Shown in pieces: positions 17,352 through 25,775 of a DNA stretch of 64,000 nt. Origin of the DNA: Roseimaritima sediminicola (lineage in GTDB: Bacteria; Planctomycetota; Planctomycetia; Pirellulales; Pirellulaceae); NCBI RefSeq assembly GCF_009618275.1, contig NZ_WIAD01000010.1, forward strand, positions 56,894-120,893, given 5' to 3'. The notes under the pieces are model-generated. The model saw only the letters and a list, made by a program, of their open reading frames with translations. It made no database searches and was not told the origin of the DNA. Made by a program: the position numbers and the translations under genes. Every line of letters starts with the position of its first letter. The stretch's first letter is position 1.

Positions 17352-18788
17352 TTACCGCATGGCCAGATCTTCGGGCCGCTGGCCGATCGCCACCGTCAGG
17401 GTGTGCGTTTGGCCTTCGCGACGAATCTCCAGCTGGACCGTTTGCCCGACGCGGACATCCCCCACCTGACGCATCAGATGGCCCATATCGGTCACCAGCG
17501 TTTGATCGATTCGCACGATGATGTCGCCGGCCTGCACGCCGGCACGCGCCGCCGGAGAATCGGAATCGGCCAGCCCCGTGACGTACGCCCCGCGAACCCG
17601 TGCATCTTCGCCCTCGTGCAGCGCGTCGGGCACCTCCGACAGCGCCACGCCCAACCAGCCTCGCTGCACCCGGCCGCTCTCCCGCAAACGTTCGTAAACC
17701 CCCTTCGCCACATTGCTGGGGATCGAGAAACTGACGCCGCGATAGGTGTCGCCGACGATGGCGGTATTGATTCCGATCAGATGGCCGCGAGCGTCCACCA
17801 AGGGTCCGCCGCTGTTGCCCGGATTGACCGCCACGTCGCTCTGCATGAAATCCTGGTAACGCGTGCTGGCTTTGACGACCCGGTGTTTGCCGCTGAGGAT
17901 GCCAAAGGTGACCGTACGATCCAGCCCAAAGGGGCTGCCGATCGCCCACACCGGCGATCCGACGCGAATCCGGTCGCTCTCGCCAAAGGTGATGGGGATC
18001 AAACGGTCGGCGTTGATTTTCAGCACCGCCAGATCGGTCAAGGGATCCACACCGACGACGCTGGCCGGCACCTGGCGCCCGTCGCTGAGGCCCACCTGGA
18101 TGCTGTTGCCTCCGGCGATGACGTGTTCGTTGGTCAAGATAAATCCGTCGGTATCCACAATCACACCGCTGCCCTGATCCGACGCTTCCTCGGGCAGGTA
18201 GCCGCCGCGTTCCTGAAGAAAGTGCGCCAAATCGGCCTGCTGGGGACTCAGCTCCCGTTGGACTTCGATATGCACCACGCTCGGACCCACGTGCTGCATG
18301 ACCATCTGATAGGCCTGCGAGATCGATTCGAGCGAGGCGTTCTGCAGCCCTTCGCCGCTGGTCTCGTACTCCGCCCGCAACTCGCCCCGGTGCCACGCGT
18401 AGCGAACCTCTTCGACGATCGCAGGGACCATAAAGCGGGCCGCGGCAAACATCAGAGCCACGGTCAACAAAAACAACACGCTCTGGCTGAGCGCCGTGTT
18501 GGACCCGGCCACGCGGTCGCTGGAACGCTGCGCTCCGCCGCGGCGCGATCCGGCCGCGTCGGTTTCCGGCCCCGCCGCCCCGGAAGCGTCGCTGGCCCCG
18601 GAAGGACCGAGAGCCCCGGAAGGACCGAGAGCCCCGGAAGGACCGAGAGCCCCGGAAGGGTCGCGGGGGCCGGACGGATTCGGCGGGCCGCCGCCGAGAC
18701 CACCTTCCTCGATCGCGATGCAGCGCTGCTCGAAATCCTTGCTGGCTTGCTCGCCAGGAACGCGTCGAGAATCAGGTTGCGGGATCAT
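17352..18788 (-). CDS. HtrA/DegP-like S1C serine protease with PDZ domain
   Basis: 478 residues. A cytoplasmic N-terminal part of about 95 residues contains a repeated GPSGAL segment, then one membrane helix (SVLFLLTVALMFAAARFMV), then a trypsin-like domain with the triad His222 (TNEHVIAGG), Asp252 (DPLTDLAVLKI) and Ser326 (NPGNSGGPLV), and one PDZ domain (VQRGWLGVAL, GDIIVRIDQTLVTDMGHLM). It should degrade or refold damaged envelope proteins. The start is ATG at 18788; a TTG six codons upstream is less likely. The repeat in the N-terminal linker is recent in appearance. Confidence 0.93.
   Translation of the reverse strand: MIPQPDSRRVPGEQASKDFEQRCIAIEEGGLGGGPPNPSGPRDPSGALGPSGALGPSGALGPSGASDASGAAGPETDAAGSRRGGAQRSSDRVAGSNTALSQSVLFLLTVALMFAAARFMVPAIVEEVRYAWHRGELRAEYETSGEGLQNASLESISQAYQMVMQHVGPSVVHIEVQRELSPQQADLAHFLQERGGYLPEEASDQGSGVIVDTDGFILTNEHVIAGGNSIQVGLSDGRQVPASVVGVDPLTDLAVLKINADRLIPITFGESDRIRVGSPVWAIGSPFGLDRTVTFGILSGKHRVVKASTRYQDFMQSDVAVNPGNSGGPLVDARGHLIGINTAIVGDTYRGVSFSIPSNVAKGVYERLRESGRVQRGWLGVALSEVPDALHEGEDARVRGAYVTGLADSDSPAARAGVQAGDIIVRIDQTLVTDMGHLMRQVGDVRVGQTVQLEIRREGQTHTLTVAIGQRPEDLAMR
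18596..18667 (-). repeat. 18-bp in-frame tandem repeat (GPSGAL)
   Basis: Three identical 18-base units plus one diverged unit at 18596, 18614, 18632 and 18650, inside the N-terminal linker of the HtrA-like protease. Confidence 0.92.
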
Positions 18789-19062
18789 AGGCTCGCCACG
18801 GCACAAGGTAGACGGAGGGTTTATTGTACGGCACCGGCCAGGGATTGGAAAAAAAACGCTGGAGCTTTCTGCGCAATCCCCCCTGCCCTGGCCCTACAAT
18901 CCGGCACAATAGTGGTCCACTGTGCTGGCTAGGGCAGCTGCGAGGCTGCTTTCGCGGGCATTTCCGACTATCTTTTGCTATGGCGGACTCTCGGTATCGT
19001 CCGCCCGGCCGGCTGGCTGCCGGCGACCGCCCCCAGTCGAACCCCACAGGCACTCCGACTCC

Positions 19063-21333
19063 ATGTCCGACCAACTTCGCCAAACCATCTATCAAGCCCT
19101 GGCCGATATCCGCTTGATCGATCCCCACACGCATATCAACCCTCATGCCCCGGCGTCGGACACGTTGGCCGACGTCCTGGGCTACCACTACTACACCGAA
19201 CTAGCTCATTCGGCGGGCATGCCGCGAGACTTGATCGAACAACCCGGGCTGGGACCGCGCGAGAAGGTCCAGCGTTTGGTCGGCGGCCTGGAACCGCTGG
19301 AGAACACGGTTCAGTACAGTTGGTTGATCGATATCTGCCGCCGCTTTTTCGGCTTCGACGGTGGCCGGCTGGACGGCGACAACTGGGAAGCGGTCTACGA
19401 TGCGGCCGAGCAACAGATGCAGGTGGCCCAGTGGCCCGACATGGTGCTCGAGAGAAGCAACGTCGAAGCGGTCTTTCTGACCAACGATTTTGACGATGCC
19501 CTGAGCGGGTTTGATACGCGCAAGTACATTCCCTGCCTGCGGACCGATGACCTGGTATTCCACCTGGCCAAGCCCGAGGTCCGCGAGCGGCTGCAGGCGT
19601 CGAGCGGCGTCGAGGTCCGCGACCTGGGCAGCCTGCGAGCCGCCCTGGAACAGCGTTTCGATCATTTTGTCCGCCACGGCGCCCGAGCCTGCGCGATCTC
19701 GCTGCCGCCGGGCTTCGCCCCCGGGCCGGTCGCCGATGGCCGCGCGGCCACGGCCCTGGAAGCGGTGCTCCGCGACGGAGTGGCCGCCCAGGACGCGCAC
19801 CGTGATGCCCTCGCCCGACGTGTGTTCTGGACCCTGGCCGAATTGTGCGACCACCACGGTTTGCCGTTCGATCTGATGATCGGCGTCAACCGCGGCGTGT
19901 ATCCCGAGGGCGTCTACCAGGGCCAGGACCTGTACGACAGCCGCGTCTCGTTGATTCAGTACAAGCACCTGTTCAACGCCTTTCCCGACGTCAAGTTCCC
20001 GATCTCGGTGCTGGCCAGCGTCACCAACCAGGAACTGGTCAGTTACGCCTGGATCTTTCCCAACGTGATCACCAACGGCCACTGGTGGTACAGCAACACG
20101 CCCAGCTTTATCGAACGGGACGCCGCGGCGCGTCTGGAAGCCGTCCCCCAGACCAAACAGATCGGTTATTACAGCGATGCCTACAAGCTGGAATTCGTCG
20201 CCCCGAAATTCGACATGTATCGCCGCATCCTGGCCAAGGTGCTGTGCGAATCGTTCGTGATCGATCGCGGCTGGAGCGAAGAGCAAGCGATCGAGCTGGG
20301 CCACCGCGTGCTCCGCGGCAACGTCGAAACCATCTTCCCGGACCGCACGCCCGAACCGTCCGGCGACCCTTCGTCGGTGGCACCCCCGGCGGTCGAGTCG
20401 GCCGGAGGCGCGCCGGAAGGCCCCGCGCTCGCCGCCGGCAGCTCGGCGGTGGCGGGCGAGGAGGTGGCCGGCGTCCTGTGGCAACAAGCCCCCGAAACGC
20501 AAGCCCCCGAAACGCAAGCCCCCGAAACCCCGGCGGCCGAAACCGATGCGGCCGAAACCGAGCCGGCCGAAACCGAGCCGGCCGAAACGCAAGCGGCCGA
20601 AACCGAGCCGGCCGAGTTCGACTGGCAGGATCAAGCCGTCTCGGAGCAGCCCGTGGTCGGGCCGGTCACCGGCAGCGACGCGCCGTCCGCCGAGCGGGCG
20701 GACACGGCAAGCGACGATCCCCTGGCCGCTCCCTCGCTGGACCAGCTGGCCGCGGACGATTCCGCCCCCGATCCACTCGCCCCTCCCCAGCCGGAAACAC
20801 CCCAGCTGGAAACACCCCAGCTGGAAACACCCGAGCTGGAAACACCCGAGCTGGAAACACCCGAGCTGGAAACACCGGCGGGGATCACCTTCGACGCCGA
20901 GCAGGAGCTGCTGGACGAGCAGGACGACGCCCAGCTGTGGAATGCTGCGGACGATCAGGACGATCTGCCGGATTACCAGACCACCGACATGGACGACTTG
21001 CCCACGGTGGTCGAGGACGCCGCTCCGCCGGCCAAGCGAACTCCGGAACAGGACCGGGAACAGACCCCCGCACCGGAAAACTCGTCGCTGGCCTTCGACC
21101 AACAGCAGGAGGACGCCGACGCCCAGGACGATTTCCAGCTGTGGGCCGACGACGAGGAGGAACTGCTGCTCGAACCGCTCGACCCCACGCCCCCAGAGAC
21201 CTCCCTGCCGCATTTGGAGGAGTACGAACCGCTGAACGATTCGGGCACCTCCCTGTTCGATGAAGATTCCGGCGAAGGCGATGACGGCGAAGGCAGCGAC
21301 CAGCCCTCGACCGACCAGCCGGAGAAACCGTAG
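19063..21333 (+). CDS. glucuronate isomerase-like amidohydrolase with acidic repeat tail
   Basis: 756 residues from the ATG at 19063, which begins MSDQLRQTIYQALADIRLIDPHTHIN; 47 upstream in-frame codons carry no homology signal. Residues 1-430 resemble the UxaC/uronate-isomerase branch of metal amidohydrolases: IDPHTHIN (metal-binding HxH), FDLMIGVNRGVYPEGVYQGQDLYDS, HLFNAFPDVKFPISVL, NVITNGHWWYSNTPSFIERD, and QTKQIGYYSDAYKLEFVAPKFDMYRR. It probably interconverts uronic acid aldose and ketose forms. The remaining about 325 residues are acidic, disordered and repetitive (PETQA, AETEP, PELET units), which is not known from UxaC. The stop TAG begins a partial family B sequence. Confidence 0.82.
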   Translation: MSDQLRQTIYQALADIRLIDPHTHINPHAPASDTLADVLGYHYYTELAHSAGMPRDLIEQPGLGPREKVQRLVGGLEPLENTVQYSWLIDICRRFFGFDGGRLDGDNWEAVYDAAEQQMQVAQWPDMVLERSNVEAVFLTNDFDDALSGFDTRKYIPCLRTDDLVFHLAKPEVRERLQASSGVEVRDLGSLRAALEQRFDHFVRHGARACAISLPPGFAPGPVADGRAATALEAVLRDGVAAQDAHRDALARRVFWTLAELCDHHGLPFDLMIGVNRGVYPEGVYQGQDLYDSRVSLIQYKHLFNAFPDVKFPISVLASVTNQELVSYAWIFPNVITNGHWWYSNTPSFIERDAAARLEAVPQTKQIGYYSDAYKLEFVAPKFDMYRRILAKVLCESFVIDRGWSEEQAIELGHRVLRGNVETIFPDRTPEPSGDPSSVAPPAVESAGGAPEGPALAAGSSAVAGEEVAGVLWQQAPETQAPETQAPETPAAETDAAETEPAETEPAETQAAETEPAEFDWQDQAVSEQPVVGPVTGSDAPSAERADTASDDPLAAPSLDQLAADDSAPDPLAPPQPETPQLETPQLETPELETPELETPELETPAGITFDAEQELLDEQDDAQLWNAADDQDDLPDYQTTDMDDLPTVVEDAAPPAKRTPEQDREQTPAPENSSLAFDQQQEDADAQDDFQLWADDEEELLLEPLDPTPPETSLPHLEEYEPLNDSGTSLFDEDSGEGDDGEGSDQPSTDQPEKP
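20486..20616 (+). repeat. 15-bp in-frame tandem repeat (PETQA/AETEP)
   Basis: About nine units of 15 bases in the tail of the uronate-isomerase-like protein, with the last copies drifting. Confidence 0.88.
20788..20877 (+). repeat. 15-bp in-frame tandem repeat (LETPE/LETPQ)
   Basis: Six near-identical 15-base units (CTGGAAACACCCGAG type) in the same tail, about 170 bases after the first repeat block. Confidence 0.93.
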
Positions 21334-21346
21334 CCGAACCAAGGAG

Positions 21347-21370
21347 GTAGCCGAAGTCGCCAGACTTTGG
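21347..21370 (+). repeat. family B hairpin
   Basis: GTAG then CCGAAGTC-gcca-GACTTTGG, 14 bases after the stop of the uronate-isomerase-like gene; the stop codon itself begins TAGCCGAA, a partial earlier copy. Confidence 0.88.
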
Positions 21371-21447
21371 GCCCCGGCCGGCACCGGCTGCCGGAAGCGG
21401 CGACAGCCCCTTGCCGGCGGCGTGAGTCGATCGACTATGATTAGGCC

Positions 21448-23736
21448 ATGGAAGTCTCACAAGAAATAGCCGATCGCGTTTTACACCTCGTCCACTCCCC
21501 CCAGTATCGCCCCAGCAAAGCCAAGCAGATTGCGGCCGCGCTGAAGCTCGACAAGGAAGAGGCGAGGGAGCTGAAACGGGTCTTAAAATGGTTGGCCGCC
21601 CGCGGGCAAATCGCCTACGCCGCCAACCACCTGGTGCTCAGTCCCGCCGTGGCCAGCGGCAACCCGGACGTGATCCGAGGCAGTTTTCGGCCCGCCGCCG
21701 GAGGCTTCGGATTCGTGCGTCCCAACAGCGGCGGCACCGAAACCGAACCACCGGACGACGTCTTTATTCCGCCCGGTGAAACGCTGGGCGCCATGTATGG
21801 CGACCTGGTCGAACTGCGCGTGCGAGGTCGCAACGACCGCCGAGGCAACGGCTTCGAAGGCTCGATCCTGGCAATCATCGAGCGGGCTCGGCGGCAGTTC
21901 ACCGGCACCTTCCGCCGCGAAGACGGCCAGTCGGTGGTGTACCTCGACGGCGTCTACTTCGACGCCCCCGTCTCGGTCGGCGACGTTCGCGGGTTGCCGC
22001 TCAGCGATGACGACAAAGTCGTTGTGGAAATGGTCGAATACCCCGACGCTCAGGGCCTCGGCGGCGAAGCGGTGATCATGGAGGTGTTGGGCACCAGCAA
22101 GAACCCGGCGATCGACACCATCGCGATCATGCGGCAGTATGGGTTGCCCGAAGCGTTCCCAGAAAAAGTGATCGAGGAGGCCCGCGAGCAGGCCGACCGC
22201 TTTGACGATGCGGTGGTGCCCGGGGACCGTCGCGATTTGACCGACCTGCTGACGATCACGATCGACCCGCACGATGCGCGTGATTTCGACGACGCGATTT
22301 CTCTCCAGCACGAAGCCGGCCGCTGGACGCTGTGGGTTCACATCGCGGACGTCTCGGCCTTTGTGCCCCGCGGCGGGGCGGTCGACCAGGAAGCTCGGCA
22401 GCGGGCGACCAGCGTCTACCTGCCCGACCGCGTCATCCCGATGATCCCGGAAATCATCAGCAACCACTTGGCCAGCCTCCAACCCGAACGGATACGGCTG
22501 ACCAAAACGGTCGAAATCGAGTTCCTCGACGACGGTACCGTCACCAGTACCGAGGTCTACAACGCGGCCATCCGCAGCGACCGCCGGCTGAACTACGAAC
22601 AAGTCGATCGCTTCCTGGCCGACCCCGAGGCGTTTGCCCAGTCCTGGGGTCCCGAGGTGTGCGGCCTGGTCCGGCGGATGCACCAATTGGCCATGACGCT
22701 CCGGCGGCGGCGGATCGAAGGCGGTTCGCTGACCATGGACATGCCCGACATCAAGCTGGAACTGGACAAAGCCGGCAAGGTCAAAGGCGCAAACCTGGTG
22801 GTCAATACCGAGAGCCACCAGATCATCGAAGAGTTCATGCTGGCGGGCAATCAAGCGGTCGCCACCTGGCTGGACGACCTGGAGCTGAATTTCCTGCACC
22901 GGATCCATCCTCCGCCGGAACGCCGCAAACTGCGCCAGTTGGCCCAGTTCGTCAAAGACATCGGGATTCACGCCGGGCCTCTGGAAAGCCGCTTCGAGAT
23001 CCAAAAAGTGCTCGATGCCGTCGCCGGAGGACCGCTGGACTATGCGGTGAATTTCGCCGTCCTGCGGGCGATGAACAAAGCCGTCTACGGTCCTCACCGC
23101 GATGGGCACTACGCCCTGGACATGCAGCATTACTGCCACTTCACCAGCCCGATCCGGCGCTATCCCGATCTGATGGTCCATCGGTTGGTGCAAAACGTCA
23201 TCGACCAAAAGCCCACCCCGGACGACCCCTTCCCGGTCCTGCTCCGCGAAGGTCACCACTGCAGCGACCAGGAACGCAACGCCGAACGGGCCGAACGAGA
23301 ATTAATTCTGCTGAAACTGCTGCACTACCTGAAGAAACATTTGGGCCAGCAGATGGAGGCGGTCATCAGCCGCGTTTATCCCGACGGCCTGTACGCCCGC
23401 TGCCTGAAATTGCCGGTCGAAGGATTTATTCCGATAACCGCCCTGCCCAAGGACAAATACCGCTACGAACGCCGCGGACAGGTGATCGAGGGCTTTCGAG
23501 AATTCAACCGCTTCCGGCTCGGCGACCGCCTGACCATCAAAATCGCGAAAGTGGATATTCGCGAACGGATCCTGTTCCTCGACGTGATTCGCAACCACAC
23601 CGCTCACGCCGAAGGCAAACAGAACGGCGGCAAGAAAGGCAAAAGCAAACCGGCGAAACCGCGTTCCAAAGGCGAAGCCAAGGCCGCTAGGCGACAGAAA
23701 AGCAAAGCCACCAAACGCAAACGCGGCCGCCGCTAG
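21448..23736 (+). CDS. rnr: ribonuclease R
   Basis: 762 residues. A 3'-5' exoribonuclease that degrades structured RNA. Order: N-terminal helix-turn-helix (YRPSKAKQIAAALKLDKEEARELKRVLKWL), cold-shock domains (FRPAAGGFGFVRPN, RRQFTGTFRREDGQSVVYLDG), the RNB catalytic domain with the Mg-binding stretch IDPHDARDFDDAISL (residues 272-286), YCHFTSPIRRYPDLMVHR, a C-terminal S1 domain (MEAVISRVYPDGLYARCL, GFREFNRFRLGDRLTIKIAKVD) and a Lys/Arg-rich tail. All catalytic aspartates are present. The start ATG at 21448 fits the family length. Confidence 0.96.
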   Translation: MEVSQEIADRVLHLVHSPQYRPSKAKQIAAALKLDKEEARELKRVLKWLAARGQIAYAANHLVLSPAVASGNPDVIRGSFRPAAGGFGFVRPNSGGTETEPPDDVFIPPGETLGAMYGDLVELRVRGRNDRRGNGFEGSILAIIERARRQFTGTFRREDGQSVVYLDGVYFDAPVSVGDVRGLPLSDDDKVVVEMVEYPDAQGLGGEAVIMEVLGTSKNPAIDTIAIMRQYGLPEAFPEKVIEEAREQADRFDDAVVPGDRRDLTDLLTITIDPHDARDFDDAISLQHEAGRWTLWVHIADVSAFVPRGGAVDQEARQRATSVYLPDRVIPMIPEIISNHLASLQPERIRLTKTVEIEFLDDGTVTSTEVYNAAIRSDRRLNYEQVDRFLADPEAFAQSWGPEVCGLVRRMHQLAMTLRRRRIEGGSLTMDMPDIKLELDKAGKVKGANLVVNTESHQIIEEFMLAGNQAVATWLDDLELNFLHRIHPPPERRKLRQLAQFVKDIGIHAGPLESRFEIQKVLDAVAGGPLDYAVNFAVLRAMNKAVYGPHRDGHYALDMQHYCHFTSPIRRYPDLMVHRLVQNVIDQKPTPDDPFPVLLREGHHCSDQERNAERAERELILLKLLHYLKKHLGQQMEAVISRVYPDGLYARCLKLPVEGFIPITALPKDKYRYERRGQVIEGFREFNRFRLGDRLTIKIAKVDIRERILFLDVIRNHTAHAEGKQNGGKKGKSKPAKPRSKGEAKAARRQKSKATKRKRGRR

Positions 23737-24191
23737 GCTGATCCGCGAAATCTCGCAACACCACCGCGAGCCGCTCGGCAAATTATTGCGAAGAAAAACT
23801 GCCGGGGAGGGCCTACAGACCAACCCCCCTGCCGGCGGTAAAACCGGGAGGATTAGGCGGCTGATTCGGCCCAAATGTGGGCTGATGGGGTGGCCGAGAC
23901 GAGCTGCTGACATCGTCTGTCACCACCTTCTCACACACATAGTGGTGAAGACCCACCCAAAAGAACGGGGGCCTTCATCTGAGGGCCCGGCCCCCCTCTA
24001 AAATCTTCGGCTTCCCGAAGTCTTCTTACCGATTTCAGTAACGTACTTTCTTTTAGCGTCGGATCGCATCCTGATCCGACGTGCTGGTACCGGAGCCGGT
24101 GCAGCGGGTCGCGGTTCGACCTCTGCCCTGCCCGGCCGCCATCGTCCAACGGTTTGTTCCTTTGTCTTTCGGCTCTACCAACGAACGTGTC
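23737..24191. other. 455-base gap between rnr and the hpt gene
   Basis: No credible gene. It contains two perfect hairpins: CTTCGG-cttc-CCGAAG at 24005-24020 followed by a short pyrimidine run, and CGTCGGATC-gcatcct-GATCCGACG at 24057-24081. Either could end rnr transcription or act in the leader of the Hpt/HD-GYP operon; there is no long T run, so neither is a typical intrinsic terminator. Confidence 0.6.
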
Positions 24192-24584
24192 ATGACACTT
24201 TCCCTGCCCACGCACCTTCCCGTCGTCGACCACGATGAACTGCATCAACGGATGATGGGTAATGCGCTCCTGGCCGAACGGATGCTGAACAAGTTCGTCG
24301 CCACCGCTCCGGCGGAATGCGACCAGTTGGAATCGGCAATTCGCATCGGCGACAAATCCACGGTTACCTCTTTGGCCCATCGCCACAAAGGGACAGCCAA
24401 GACCTTGGCCACCCACCGCGTGGCCGCCGCAGCAAGTCATTTGGAAGAACGAGCCGCCACCGATAGCGTCTCCGAATTGCTCGCACTGCTCGAGGAACTC
24501 AGGCAGTTACACCAAGAGGTTCGCGACGTAGTCGGTGGCGAATCCACGTGCAGCGCACCAGAAAACGGGGCACAGCGTCCATGA
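24192..24584 (+). CDS. Hpt-domain phosphotransfer protein
   Basis: 130 residues forming one helical-bundle Hpt domain. The phosphoacceptor is His63 in SLAHRHKGTAKTL (consensus A-H-x-L-K-G). Such proteins pass phosphate between a kinase receiver domain and a response regulator. The ATG at 24192 is favoured over upstream starts because the domain begins soon after. Its stop overlaps the start of the HD-GYP regulator (ATGA at 24581-24584), so the two are translationally coupled and probably work in one relay. Confidence 0.85.
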   Translation: MTLSLPTHLPVVDHDELHQRMMGNALLAERMLNKFVATAPAECDQLESAIRIGDKSTVTSLAHRHKGTAKTLATHRVAAAASHLEERAATDSVSELLALLEELRQLHQEVRDVVGGESTCSAPENGAQRP

Positions 24585-25657
24585 ACAGCACATCCAAATC
24601 GCTCCGCGTCTTGGTGGTCGACGACGACCCGATCGCCGCCGAAACCCTGGCCTACGCGATGTCCCAGTTTGGCTACTGCAGCGAGGTCGCCGGCGACGGG
24701 ATCGAAGCTCTCAAGCACGTCCGCACCGGTCAGTTCGGGATCGTCATTTCGGATGTTGAAATGCCGCGCATGAACGGCATCGAGCTGTGCAAAGAAATTC
24801 GCGCGCGCAACGCCTGCGGCTATACCTACGTCATCCTGCTGACCGGGCGCAGCGACACCGACAGCATCGTCGAGGGCCTGGACGCGGGCGCGGATGATTA
24901 CATCAGCAAACCGTTCCATCCGGCGGAGTTGCAGATGCGGATCCGGGCCGGCGAGCGGTTACTGATGCAGCAGAGCCGCGAGCTGATGATCTTTGCCATG
25001 GCCAAACTGGCCGACAGCCGTGACAACGAAACCGGCAGCCACCTGGAACGGATCCGCGAGTACTGCCGATTGTTGTGCGAAGAGCTGTCGACCTGGCCCC
25101 AGTATCAAGACGTCATCGACGGGATTTACATCCAATCGATCTACGAGACCAGTCCCTTGCACGACATCGGCAAGGTTGCGATTCCCGACCGCGTCCTGCT
25201 GAAACCGGGACGGCTGACGCCCGAGGAATTCGCGATCATGACCCAGCATGCCCAGATCGGGGGCGACACCCTGCGGGCGGTGGCCGAAGCGTATCCCGAA
25301 GCGGTGTTTTTGCGCATGGCCTATGAGATCGCCATGACGCACCACGAACGCTGGGACGGAACCGGATACCCGCGGGGCCTCAGCGGTGAAGACATTCCTT
25401 TGTCGGGACGCATCGTCGCGGTCGCCGACGTGTACGACGCCCTGACCAGCCAACGCGTTTACAAACCCGCTTACAGCCACGAGAAAGCCGTCCAGATCAT
25501 TCGGGAAAGTTCGGGTTCGCACTTCGACCCGGCGGTCGTTCGCGCGTTTTTGATTTTGGAAGACAGATTCCGCGAGATCAATCGCGAACTGGGCGATGTC
25601 GTGGGTTACACGGCCGGGCCCTCGCATCTGCCCGGCACGGCCATCCGGATGGCTTGA
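24581..25657 (+). CDS. response regulator with HD-GYP phosphodiesterase domain
   Basis: 358 residues. Residues about 8-125 are a receiver domain (VLVVDDDPIAAE, phosphoacceptor in VISDVEMPRMNG, conserved Lys in ISKPFHP). Residues about 140-340 are an HD-GYP domain: SPLHDIGKVAIPDRVLLKPG, MTHHERWDGTGYPRGLSGEDIPL and ADVYDALTSQRVYKPAYS, with metal and GYP residues present. It should hydrolyse cyclic di-GMP when phosphorylated, giving a signal that links to surface polysaccharide or motility control. It starts inside the stop of the Hpt gene. Confidence 0.93.
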   Translation: MNSTSKSLRVLVVDDDPIAAETLAYAMSQFGYCSEVAGDGIEALKHVRTGQFGIVISDVEMPRMNGIELCKEIRARNACGYTYVILLTGRSDTDSIVEGLDAGADDYISKPFHPAELQMRIRAGERLLMQQSRELMIFAMAKLADSRDNETGSHLERIREYCRLLCEELSTWPQYQDVIDGIYIQSIYETSPLHDIGKVAIPDRVLLKPGRLTPEEFAIMTQHAQIGGDTLRAVAEAYPEAVFLRMAYEIAMTHHERWDGTGYPRGLSGEDIPLSGRIVAVADVYDALTSQRVYKPAYSHEKAVQIIRESSGSHFDPAVVRAFLILEDRFREINRELGDVVGYTAGPSHLPGTAIRMA

Positions 25658-25775
25658 ACCGACGCGGGCGAGCCCCCGTTTCTCGCCCCCCACAGCATGA
25701 CGCCCCATTCGCCTGATGCCGGTGAACGACATCCCGCGGATTCACATCCAATCGATTGCCACGGAAGGTAATACA

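Noticed and set aside
17170..18396. In-frame upstream extension of the SUMF1-fold protein
   Set aside because: It overlaps HtrA in another frame; a signal peptide starts at 17169 or 17157.
18922..19062. 47-codon N-terminal extension of the uronate-isomerase-like protein
   Set aside because: No homology-like residues; the family consensus begins close after the ATG at 19063.
19201..21384. Long minus-strand open frame (727 codons)
   Set aside because: It lies opposite the uronate-isomerase-like gene, in high-GC DNA where antisense frames are often open. Its translation is low-complexity and follows the repeats, without any domain.
21583..23259. Minus-strand open frame of 558 codons opposite rnr
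   Set aside because: RNase R motifs are intact on the plus strand; the antisense translation shows no family features.
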